A stretch of 64,000 bases of DNA from positions 88,320-152,319 of the forward strand of contig CANQWS010000002.1 in the NCBI GenBank assembly GCA_947627615.1, given 5' to 3'. The number at the start of each line of letters is the position of its first letter. Positions within the stretch are counted from its first letter, which is position 1. The stretch comes from an uncultured Muribaculaceae bacterium. GTDB lineage: Bacteria; Bacteroidota; Bacteroidia; Bacteroidales; Muribaculaceae. Below are positions 44,604-52,528 of this stretch, piece by piece. A program made the translations under genes and the position numbers. Under the pieces are notes generated by a model. That model did no database searches. It was not told the DNA's origin and worked only from the letters and a program-made list of their open reading frames with translations.

Positions 44604-44719
44604 GATTTAAGCTCATATATATTGAGTTCAACACCTTGCTCCGCGTTCTTGTTCTCATGCCCCGTGCATTATTTTATCGTATTCATAAACTATTCTCAGG
44701 ATTAGTCCGTATTATTAAT

Positions 44720-45298
44720 ATGGAAAATCTACCGCTTGAACACCATCCCTGGCCTCCGTTCATTCCCGAAGGCGCCAAAGTACTTATCATGGGCACATTC
44801 CCTCCCGGCCGACACCGGTGGAGCATGGATTTCTACTATCCCAACCGCACAAACGATTTCTGGTTCATGATGGGACTGATATTTCTTGGCGACCGCTATG
44901 CCCTTTATGACCGCGATTCCAAGACTTTCGACCTGTCCCGGATAAAAGAGATTCTGACCGAAAACCACATAGCGCTCAACGATACCGGACGGACCGTGCG
45001 CCGCCTCAAAGGCAATGCGTCCGATAAATTTCTTGAAATACTGGAGCCGGTGCCACTGTTCGATTTACTCGCCGCCATGCCTGACTGCCACACCGTGGCC
45101 ACTACAGGCGAGAAAGCGGCAGGAGTCATAGCGTCACTGACCGGCACCGAAATCCCGCGCATGGGACAGATGACCGTCTCCGACAACGGACTTGAAATAT
45201 GGCGCATGCCCTCCACAAGCCGGGCCTATCCCCTCGCCTTGGAAAAGAAAGCCGAATTCTACGCCACTCTTTTCCGGAGCGCAGGCATAATCCGGTAG
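44720..45298 (+). CDS. Uracil-DNA glycosylase family protein
   Basis: A 192-residue protein starting at ATG 44720 (MENLPLEHHPWPPF). An upstream TTG frame start would add a non-conserved lead. MGTFPPGRHRWSMDFYYPN resembles the active-site region of the UDG superfamily, and a C-terminal LPSTSRAYPL-like segment (MPSTSRAYPLALEKK) corresponds to the leucine loop. It may remove uracil or other bases, but activity is not shown for this subfamily. It is followed by a bidirectional hairpin. Confidence 0.8.
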   Translation: MENLPLEHHPWPPFIPEGAKVLIMGTFPPGRHRWSMDFYYPNRTNDFWFMMGLIFLGDRYALYDRDSKTFDLSRIKEILTENHIALNDTGRTVRRLKGNASDKFLEILEPVPLFDLLAAMPDCHTVATTGEKAAGVIASLTGTEIPRMGQMTVSDNGLEIWRMPSTSRAYPLALEKKAEFYATLFRSAGIIR

Positions 45299-45322
45299 CG
45301 ACAGCCGCTCAGGTGAAACAAA

Positions 45323-45372
45323 CGCGGATGCATCGGACTGAAATCCTCGATGCACCCGCGATTGATTTTTTA
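45323..45372. terminator. Bidirectional terminator between the UDG-like gene and efp
   Basis: CGCGGATGCATCG (45323-45335) pairs 12/13 with CGATGCACCCGCG (45348-45360), loop 12 bases. The plus-strand side is followed by ATTGATTTTTTATTT. On the minus strand the hairpin is followed by TTTGTTTCACC. The two genes converge on it, so it should terminate both. Confidence 0.85.
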
Positions 45373-45388
45373 TTTCGGATTACTGCTG

Positions 45389-45955
45389 TCAGGCCTTCAC
45401 ACGACCGATGTAAGAACCGTCGCGTGTGTCAACCTCGATGAGTTCGCCCTCGTTGATGAAGAGAGGCACGCGAACTTCCGCACCGGTCTCAACGGTTGCG
45501 GGTTTGAGGGTGTTGGTTGCGGTGTCACCTTTCAGACCGGGTTCGGTGTAGGTGATTTTGAGGACAGTCTTGATGGGCATTTCGGCATAGAGCACGGTTT
45601 CGGTGGAAGCGTCGCTTACCACTTCCACAGTGTCGCCTTCTTTCATGAATGCGGCTCCGGTAACGAGATCCTTGCTGATAGGAATCTGCTCGAAAGTCTC
45701 GTTGTTCATGAAGATATCATCGCCTCCGTCGGCATAAAGATACTGGAACGGGCGGCGCTCCACTCTGACATCCTCGAGTTTTTCACCGATATTGAAGCGG
45801 CGTTCGAGAACACGGCCGTCAACGACGTCCTTGAGTTTGGTGCGCATGAAAGTATTGCCTTTGCCAGGCTTCACGTGGAGGAATTCCACACAGAAGTAAA
45901 GACGGCCGTCCATGCGGATGCATGTGCCGTTCTTGATGTCTTGAGCGTTAATCAT
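45389..45955 (-). CDS. efp: Translation elongation factor P
   Basis: Relieves ribosome stalling at polyproline. ATG at 45955 gives the standard 188 residues, starting [10 protein letters not shown]. The tip loop is VKPGKGNTF with a lysine at position 32, the site that bears modification in other bacteria; the modifying enzyme, if any, is not visible. The two C-terminal OB-fold domains are intact ([29 protein letters not shown]-type end present as [14 protein letters not shown]). Confidence 0.97.
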   Translation of the reverse strand: MINAQDIKNGTCIRMDGRLYFCVEFLHVKPGKGNTFMRTKLKDVVDGRVLERRFNIGEKLEDVRVERRPFQYLYADGGDDIFMNNETFEQIPISKDLVTGAAFMKEGDTVEVVSDASTETVLYAEMPIKTVLKITYTEPGLKGDTATNTLKPATVETGAEVRVPLFINEGELIEVDTRDGSYIGRVKA

Positions 45956-45982
45956 ACAAATTATTTGTGAGAAAATTTTTCG

Positions 45983-46012
45983 CAAAGATACTAAAAAACC
46001 ATATAACTGCAA
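45983..46012 (-). promoter_or_regulatory. Promoter of efp (TTG-19-TATCTTTG)
   Basis: On the minus strand, TTG (46012-46010) and TATCTTTG (45990-45983) are 19 bases apart, with a leader of about 24 bases. Confidence 0.75.
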
Positions 46013-46055
46013 AAATTAAGAAAGTTTCAGACTATGAATTTAGCCAAATTTTGGC

Positions 46056-46063
46056 TATCTTTG
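46056..46063 (+). promoter_or_regulatory. Promoter -7 element of the dedA-family gene
   Basis: TATCTTTG lies 36 bases before the ATG at 46099; no TTG lies at standard spacing upstream. It is divergent from the efp promoter. Confidence 0.55.
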
Positions 46064-46098
46064 CTTGCTCAAATCGTCTTTAGACTAAACTACAATTT

Positions 46099-46773
46099 AT
46101 GTTATTGGAATTCTGTTCATTAGCCATATTTAACCCGGCCGAGATAATCAACGAGGTCCTGAACGCTACCCCTGCCATGGTTTACCTGCTGGTTTTTGTG
46201 ATGATGGTGGTTGAAAGTTCATTCATCCCCTTCCCTTCCGAAGTCATAGTGCCTCCGGCTGCTTATCTCGCCTGCACCTCCCACGAGGTCAATATTTTCG
46301 TGGTGTTTCTGCTTGCCACGGCCGGAGCCCTCGGTGGCGCCCTCATCAACTATTTCCTATCGATGTGGATAGGGCGTCCGCTCGTGTACCGTTTCGCCGA
46401 TTCCCGACTCGGACACGCCTGCCTTATCGACCGGAAAAAGGTTGACAAAGCCGAATCCTATTTTGACAAACACGGCGCCGTATCCACATTTATCGGACGC
46501 CTCATTCCCGCTGTCCGCCAGCTGATTTCCATCCCGGCCGGTCTGTCAAAGATGAACCTCGGCAAATTCATGCTCTATACTTCACTCGGAGCCGGAGTGT
46601 GGAACGCCGTTCTCGCCGCACTCGGTTACTGGCTCGGCACCATGGTTTCACGCGAAGCCCTTTATGATGCAGTGGAGGAATACAACCAGTATCTCACCTA
46701 CGCGGGAATAGCCATTGGAATATTCTGCGTAGGATTCATCGCTTTCAACGCCATGCGCCCGCGCAAGGCGTGA
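46099..46773 (+). CDS. DedA-family (SNARE-associated/VTT domain) membrane protein
   Basis: A 224-residue inner-membrane protein with four to five helices. ESSFIPFPSEVIVPPAAYLA and the VTT core FIGRLIPAVRQLISIPAGLSKMNLGKFMLYTSLGAGVWN (read across two segments) define the DedA family, which takes part in lipid carrier recycling and membrane homeostasis. Rpe follows after 67 bases without a recognised promoter. Confidence 0.92.
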   Translation: MLLEFCSLAIFNPAEIINEVLNATPAMVYLLVFVMMVVESSFIPFPSEVIVPPAAYLACTSHEVNIFVVFLLATAGALGGALINYFLSMWIGRPLVYRFADSRLGHACLIDRKKVDKAESYFDKHGAVSTFIGRLIPAVRQLISIPAGLSKMNLGKFMLYTSLGAGVWNAVLAALGYWLGTMVSREALYDAVEEYNQYLTYAGIAIGIFCVGFIAFNAMRPRKA

Positions 46774-46840
46774 CATCCAACCGTAATCTCTCATCCGATC
46801 ATATTATCAACACTTCACATTTTTCTTACAGAAACCCGTC

Positions 46841-47488
46841 ATGACTAAAATATCACCCTCCGTACTATCCGCCGATTTCGGAAACCTTGACCGCGACATA
46901 GAAATGCTCAACGCCTCTCAGGCAGCCATGCTTCACATTGATGTGATGGACGGAGTGTTTGTACCGAACATCTCGTTCGGCTTCCCGGTCATTCAGGCCA
47001 TTTCCCGCAAAGCCACAAAACCGCTCGACGTGCATCTGATGATTGTCGACCCGGCAAGGTATGTCAGTCAGGTACGCGATTGCGGAGCTGAAATCATGAA
47101 CGTGCACTTCGAGACATGCACCCACCTCAACAGAGTGGTCCAGCAGATTCATGACGCCGGCATGAAAGCAGCGGTGACGCTTAACCCGGCCACACCGGTA
47201 TTTATGCTGGAGGACATTATTGACGATGTGGACATGGTTCTTCTCATGTCGGTCAATCCGGGATTCGCAGCGCAGAAATTCATTCCCGTGACATTGAAAA
47301 AAGTACGCCAGTTGCGCGAAATGATCACAGCCCATGGCGCGAAAGCCGAAATCGAAGTTGACGGAGGCATCAATCTCGAAACCGGACGCCAGGTGGTCGA
47401 AGCCGGCGCTGACATCCTCGTCTCGGGCAACTTCGTATTCAAGGCTCCGGACCCCATCCAGACCATTGCCGACCTGACCGCCCTCTAA
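46841..47488 (+). CDS. rpe: Ribulose-phosphate 3-epimerase
   Basis: TIM-barrel epimerase of the pentose phosphate pathway, 215 residues. SPSVLSADFGNL, HIDVMDGVFVPN, DVHLMI, MSVNPGFAAQKF and EVDGGINLETG (metal and acid/base Asp residues in these) are all present. It lies 48 bases before ftsK. Confidence 0.96.
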   Translation: MTKISPSVLSADFGNLDRDIEMLNASQAAMLHIDVMDGVFVPNISFGFPVIQAISRKATKPLDVHLMIVDPARYVSQVRDCGAEIMNVHFETCTHLNRVVQQIHDAGMKAAVTLNPATPVFMLEDIIDDVDMVLLMSVNPGFAAQKFIPVTLKKVRQLREMITAHGAKAEIEVDGGINLETGRQVVEAGADILVSGNFVFKAPDPIQTIADLTAL

Positions 47489-47536
47489 ACCGCCTCTCCC
47501 AATCCATCACACACATCACAGCATAACATTTCAACA

Positions 47537-50500
47537 ATGGACTCATTCGAACTCTCCACCGATTCATATAACCCCGCCGAGTTGAGGGCCAGACGGCGCA
47601 GGCCGCTACAGCCCGAGGAACGCGGACAGATGGAACTGGAGGATATATCCGTCAGCCGGCCCGTGACGCCGTCGGACGACGATATAGCCCCCGTCCGTGA
47701 AACCGCAGAGGAAACTCCGCGCCCTGCCGTCCGCCGCCCTGCCCGCAGAAAAACCCAGACCCCTTCCGAAACCAAAGCGCGGCCAAAGGTCGAAGAGGTT
47801 CCCGAAAAAGAGGAACAGCCACAGCCGTCGGCCGCACGCAACATCAGAGCCAAAGCCCGCGAGCTTGTAGCCGGACAGACCATCACCGCTCCATCCGTAA
47901 GGCAGATTTTCGCCGACGGACGGTTCGCCATATTTTTCGGTGTGGTCATGATTCTGCTGGCCGCATACATGCTTGTGGCCTCAATATCCTATATTGCAAA
48001 CGCATCGGCCGACCAGAGTCTGCTCGTACAGTCATCGGCCGACCTGCTCAAAAACAGAGCCGAAGACCTCAAAAACACCACCGGCTGGTTCGGAGCCATG
48101 CTCTCCCATTTCCTCGTTTACCGCTGGATGGGCATCGGGGCTTTCATCATAATATTTTATGTGGCGGCCATCGGGCTGAAGCTTGTGAAATTATGCAAGT
48201 TCAATTTCTGGTCCCTGACATTCAAATCGCTCATATCCACAATTGCGGTCTCAATCATAGCCGGACTTCTCACCTTCTCGTCGAATTCCCCCACTTTCTG
48301 GGGCGGCGAGCACGGCTGCTACATAAACAAAATCCTCATTGACAATGCATCGCTGTGGAGCGCCATAGCCGTAAGCGTGGCCATGCTGACAGCGCTGATA
48401 CTGATTTTCATACGTCCGCTCGCTTTCGTCTTCACCAAGCTTGCCGGATGGCTCGGCTCGATACGCGACAATCTGGCCCGGCGCCACGACGCATCGATCG
48501 AGGCGGCCCACCGCACCGAAATGCGCCAGAAAGCGGAGATGGAAGCCGAACGCCGTAGGGTGGTCAGGGAAGAACAGACCAAGGCTGCGGCCGAAGCAGC
48601 CGAAACGAACAGGGATGACCTTCCCGAACCGATGCCGAAACCGGTGCCTCTTGACGAAATTTACAGTCCTCTCACACCTCTGACTGCTACACCCGCCGCT
48701 GCGGCAAAGCCCTCTGAACCCGCTTCCGTAACCGAACTCACTGATTTCACAACCGCTTCGGCTGAACCGGCCGTGACTGACGAAAAACCATTGTTCGTTA
48801 TGGGAAACGAGCCCGATGTTGTCCTGACGGAATCCGTGGCTGACAGTGATAGGGACATCATTGACAGCCCGGAACTCACTGACATCAATCCTGCCGATTC
48901 CGTTTCATCCGATGAAGCCGAGACAACTCCGGAAGTCATCGAAGATTCCATAAAGCTTGAGGACATCCCGGAAATTCCGGCCGATGAAGAAAAGGAACCC
49001 GCTGCCGGAAAGATAACGGCCGCGCCGCTCTCGCTCTCACTCTCCATTGACTCTGATGCTACAATGACGGAACTTGCGCCCGAGAACGCCGATGAAGAGT
49101 TGGTCCGGGATGAATACGCAGTCACCGCCGACGCACCTGCGACCACCGTAGAGGTGACCACCGTTGAGGCCACGCCGATTGAAAAGGCGGAGAAAATCGA
49201 CACCAACTCCTACGATCCCACCGCCGAACTGTCCCGCTTCAAGTTCCCCTCTATAGAGCTGCTCAATGACATCGCTGACAGCGGCCCCACCGTCGACGAG
49301 GAAGAACAGGAGGCCAACAAACAGAAGATAACCAACATACTTCTGTCCTACGGAGTGGAAATCGCCAGCATCCGCGCTACGATAGGCCCTACCATAACCC
49401 TTTACGAGATTGTTCCGGCCCCGGGAGTCCGTATCGCAAAAATCAAGCGTCTGGGCGACGATGTGGCTCTCAATCTGTCGGCAATGGGCATCCGTATCAT
49501 AGCCCCTATCCCCGGAAAGGGAACCATAGGCATGGAAGTGCCCAACAAGAAGCCGCGTGTGGTTAGCATCCGCTCTATCCTTTCATCCAAGCCCTACCGC
49601 GAATCCAAAGCCCAGCTGCCCATGGCTCTCGGCACCACCATCTCCAACGATGTCTATGTGGCCGACCTCGCCAAGATGCCCCACCTGCTCGTAGCGGGAG
49701 CCACCGGTATGGGTAAATCCGTCGGTCTCAACACCATTATAGCCTCCCTGCTTTACCGCAAGCATCCGGCCGAGCTGAAATTCGTGCTTGTGGACCCCAA
49801 GATGGTTGAATTCAGTCTCTACAAATGCCTTGAACGGCACTACCTCGCGAAACTTCCCGATGAAGAGAGCGCCATTATCACCAAGCCGGAAAATGTTGTG
49901 GCCACACTGAATTCGCTCTGCCGCGAAATGGACGACCGCTATGAACTTCTGTCCGATGCCGGCATGAGAGGTATAAAGGAATACAACGAAAAATTCGTGT
50001 CACGGCGTCTGAATCCTGAAAAAGGCCACCGTTATCTGCCGTATATCGTTGTGATTATCGACGAGTTCGCCGACCTGATACTTACCGTAGGCAAAGATGT
50101 GGAGACACCCATATCGAGAATCGCGGCCAAAGCCCGTGCGGTTGGCATCCACATGATTCTTGCCACGCAGCGTCCGTCGGTCAATGTGATAACCGGTGTG
50201 ATCAAGGCTAACTTCCCCGGACGAATGGCCTTCCGCGTCACCCAGCGCAATGACTCGCAGACCATCCTTGACCGTCCCGGAGCCGAACAGCTTGTGGGAC
50301 GCGGCGACATGCTCATTTCCCGCGACGGAATCATTGACCGCGTGCAGTGCGCCTTCATCGACACGCCCGAAGTGGAGGCAATCTGCGAGCATATATCATC
50401 GCAGCAGGGTTACCCCATGGCCTACGAACTGCCGGAAGTCACGGCAGCGGGCGACGGCTCGGCCACCGGAAATCCGCTCGGAGAAAGAGATCCCCTCTTC

Positions 50501-50701
50501 CCCGAAGCCGGCCGCGAGGTTATCGGTCAGGGAATCGGCTCCACATCCTCGCTCCAGCGCAAGTTCAACATAGGTTATCCGCGTGCGGGTAAAATCATGG
50601 ACCAGCTCGAGATGGCAGGCGTGGTAGGACCTACACAGGGAGGCAAACCCAGAGCCGTGCTCATGGACATGTACTCGTTCGAACGCTATCTCGAATCATA
50701 A
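47537..50701 (+). CDS. ftsK: DNA translocase FtsK
   Basis: A 1054-residue septal DNA pump for chromosome dimer resolution. An N-terminal cytosolic extension of about 125 residues (Pro/Arg/Glu-rich) comes before four transmembrane helices (about 130-153, 189-215, 228-248, 272-300). A long acidic Thr/Ala/Pro/Glu-rich linker (about 330-620) follows, then the motor with Walker A GATGMGKS (K727) and Walker B VVIIDEFADL. A C-terminal gamma winged helix contains SLQRKFNIGYPRAGKIMDQLE. The N-terminal extension and linker make it longer than the Bacteroides protein I recall. It is followed by lolA-like and trxB genes, an order I recall from Bacteroides. Confidence 0.97.
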   Translation: MDSFELSTDSYNPAELRARRRRPLQPEERGQMELEDISVSRPVTPSDDDIAPVRETAEETPRPAVRRPARRKTQTPSETKARPKVEEVPEKEEQPQPSAARNIRAKARELVAGQTITAPSVRQIFADGRFAIFFGVVMILLAAYMLVASISYIANASADQSLLVQSSADLLKNRAEDLKNTTGWFGAMLSHFLVYRWMGIGAFIIIFYVAAIGLKLVKLCKFNFWSLTFKSLISTIAVSIIAGLLTFSSNSPTFWGGEHGCYINKILIDNASLWSAIAVSVAMLTALILIFIRPLAFVFTKLAGWLGSIRDNLARRHDASIEAAHRTEMRQKAEMEAERRRVVREEQTKAAAEAAETNRDDLPEPMPKPVPLDEIYSPLTPLTATPAAAAKPSEPASVTELTDFTTASAEPAVTDEKPLFVMGNEPDVVLTESVADSDRDIIDSPELTDINPADSVSSDEAETTPEVIEDSIKLEDIPEIPADEEKEPAAGKITAAPLSLSLSIDSDATMTELAPENADEELVRDEYAVTADAPATTVEVTTVEATPIEKAEKIDTNSYDPTAELSRFKFPSIELLNDIADSGPTVDEEEQEANKQKITNILLSYGVEIASIRATIGPTITLYEIVPAPGVRIAKIKRLGDDVALNLSAMGIRIIAPIPGKGTIGMEVPNKKPRVVSIRSILSSKPYRESKAQLPMALGTTISNDVYVADLAKMPHLLVAGATGMGKSVGLNTIIASLLYRKHPAELKFVLVDPKMVEFSLYKCLERHYLAKLPDEESAIITKPENVVATLNSLCREMDDRYELLSDAGMRGIKEYNEKFVSRRLNPEKGHRYLPYIVVIIDEFADLILTVGKDVETPISRIAAKARAVGIHMILATQRPSVNVITGVIKANFPGRMAFRVTQRNDSQTILDRPGAEQLVGRGDMLISRDGIIDRVQCAFIDTPEVEAICEHISSQQGYPMAYELPEVTAAGDGSATGNPLGERDPLFPEAGREVIGQGIGSTSSLQRKFNIGYPRAGKIMDQLEMAGVVGPTQGGKPRAVLMDMYSFERYLES

Positions 50702-50731
50702 ACTTTTACCATCCAAATCTGTTATTACACC

Positions 50732-51340
50732 ATGCGAAAGATATTTTTCATAATCATATCCACTGTGGTATCCCTGTTTGCTTCAGCCGAAACCGACGCT
50801 CTTGCAACGCTCGGCGACGCTGCGGCGAAATTCAGTTCCGCGCCCTCCATTTCCGCGGCCTACTCCATCACGGCAGGCGGTGGAAAATACACCGGCCGAG
50901 TTTCATTTTCCGGCGACAGATTCACCATGACCTCGCCCCAGATTCTCACATGGTATGACGGAACCACGCAATGGTCCTACAATAAGGAGGAAAATGAAGT
51001 GACCGTCTCGGAGCCCACGGCCGATGAACTCAGCCAGATCAACCCGTTTGTCATCATAAGCAAATTCCGCCAGTCGTTCAATGCCAGAAATCTTTCAGCC
51101 CCGAAAGGTTTCCAAAAAATAGAACTAACGGCAAAAGACCCGAAATCCGACATTTCATCGGCTACCATAACACTAAACGGAAAGACGCTGATGCCTACGC
51201 AGATAAATCTGACCATGCGTGACAAACAGGTGATAACCATCCTGCTCACCTCCGTGACCACCGGACCGAAATACAACATAAAAGCGTTTCAGTTCCACGC
51301 TCCCAACTACCCGGGGGTGAAAATCGTAGACCTGAGATAA
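50732..51340 (+). CDS. LolA-like outer-membrane lipoprotein carrier protein
   Basis: A 202-residue periplasmic protein with a signal peptide (1-19, ending ASAE). The LolA-type sheet includes GGKYTGRVSFSGDRFTM, TWYDGTTQWSYNKEENEVTV and INPFVIISKFRQSF. LolA carries lipoproteins from the inner to the outer membrane, and ftsK-lolA adjacency is widespread. Sequence divergence leaves open a related LolA-fold role. Confidence 0.87.
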   Translation: MRKIFFIIISTVVSLFASAETDALATLGDAAAKFSSAPSISAAYSITAGGGKYTGRVSFSGDRFTMTSPQILTWYDGTTQWSYNKEENEVTVSEPTADELSQINPFVIISKFRQSFNARNLSAPKGFQKIELTAKDPKSDISSATITLNGKTLMPTQINLTMRDKQVITILLTSVTTGPKYNIKAFQFHAPNYPGVKIVDLR

Positions 51341-51397
51341 TCATCATAAATCCACCAACACCATCATCCTTCTGACAAGGACCAAAAGATATTTCCC

Positions 51398-52339
51398 ATG
51401 ACAGCGCTCACAACCAAATGCCTCATAGTAGGCTCCGGCCCAGCCGGTTATACCGCCGCGCTCTACACATCGCGCGCCAATCTCAAACCCATAGTGATGG
51501 AGGGTCTTACCCCCGGCGGACAGCTCACCATTACAACCGAAGTTGAAAACTTTCCCGGCTATCCCGACGGGACAACCGGGACAGGACTGATGGACGACAT
51601 GCGCCGTCAGGCCGAACGTTTCGGCGCCGACATCCGTTCGGGACTCGTCACCAAATTCGATTTCTCGAAACGTCCCTTCACCGCTGAGACCGACAGCGGA
51701 CTGACAATCACCGCCGACACCATCATCCTTGCCACCGGTGCGAGCGCCCGTTTCCTCGGACTGGACGACGAGCAGAAATACATGGGTCTCGGAGTCTCGG
51801 CATGCGCCACATGTGACGGCTTCTTCTACCGTGGAAAGAAAGTGGCCGTTGTAGGCGGCGGCGACACTGCCTGCGAGGAAGCCCTCTATCTGTCGAATCT
51901 CGCATCACAGGTCTACCTCATAGTGCGCAAGAACTACCTCCGCGCCTCCAAAGTGATGCAGGACAGAGTTATGGCCAGGCAGAACATCGAAGTGCTTTTC
52001 AATACCAACACCACAGGCCTTTACGGCGAAGAATTCCTTGAAGGCGCACATCTTGTGGAGTTCGTAGGCACACCGCAGGAACGCACCATAGACCTTCCGG
52101 TCGACGGATTCTTCCTTGCCATCGGACACAAGCCCAACACCGAAGCGTTCGCCTCCGAAATCGAGCTTGACAAAGACGGCTATGTTGTGACCGACCATCC
52201 CCACACGGCCACCAACATTCCGGGCGTCTTTGCCGCCGGAGACGTCGCCGACCCGTATTACCGTCAGGCCATCACCGCAGCCGGAAGCGGATGCCGCGCA
52301 GCCCTCGATGTGGAACGCTTCCTTGCCGAAGGAGCCTGA
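51398..52339 (+). CDS. trxB: Thioredoxin reductase
   Basis: A 313-residue NADPH- and FAD-dependent reductase. FAD motif GSGPAGYTAALY, redox centre CATC (C136, C139), NADPH motif VGGGDTACEEALYL and C-terminal GVFAAGDVADPYYRQAITAAGSG. Bases 51569-51583 contain GGGACA twice within the YPDGTTGTGLM coding region. A strong terminator follows. Confidence 0.96.
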   Translation: MTALTTKCLIVGSGPAGYTAALYTSRANLKPIVMEGLTPGGQLTITTEVENFPGYPDGTTGTGLMDDMRRQAERFGADIRSGLVTKFDFSKRPFTAETDSGLTITADTIILATGASARFLGLDDEQKYMGLGVSACATCDGFFYRGKKVAVVGGGDTACEEALYLSNLASQVYLIVRKNYLRASKVMQDRVMARQNIEVLFNTNTTGLYGEEFLEGAHLVEFVGTPQERTIDLPVDGFFLAIGHKPNTEAFASEIELDKDGYVVTDHPHTATNIPGVFAAGDVADPYYRQAITAAGSGCRAALDVERFLAEGA

Positions 52340-52360
52340 TACAACTTTACATCATATAAG

Positions 52361-52404
52361 CCCGTCCGGACCTCGTTTGCAGCCTCCGGACGGGTTTTCT
52401 TTTC
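52361..52404 (+). terminator. Intrinsic terminator after trxB
   Basis: CCCGTCCGGA (52361-52370) pairs perfectly with TCCGGACGGG (52385-52394), loop 14 bases, followed directly by TTTTCTTTTC. Confidence 0.92.
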
Positions 52405-52486
52405 AAAAACCGGTGAACAGAGCGGTTAATCCCGTGTAAAGGGCAGAATTTATTAACATTTGGCTCTGTTTTTTGCTTTTTTTGAC

Positions 52487-52494
52487 TATATTTG
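52487..52494 (+). promoter_or_regulatory. Promoter -7 element of the receiver-PPDK gene
   Basis: TATATTTG matches TAnnTTTG, with a predicted leader of about 30 bases. TTG at 52460-52462 is 24 bases upstream, longer than ideal. Confidence 0.55.
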
Positions 52495-52528
52495 TTGATT
52501 AAAACCATACTCCCCTTCAAGTGGAATC

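Noticed and set aside
44636..44719. N-terminal extension of the UDG-like protein from a TTG codon
   Set aside because: The 28 added residues (hydrophobic, Arg-rich) do not fit the family start, and ATG 44720 directly precedes the conserved region.
48661..49206. Minus-strand frame rich in Ser/Ala/Val opposite ftsK
   Set aside because: It mirrors the low-complexity acidic linker of FtsK; composition alone explains it.
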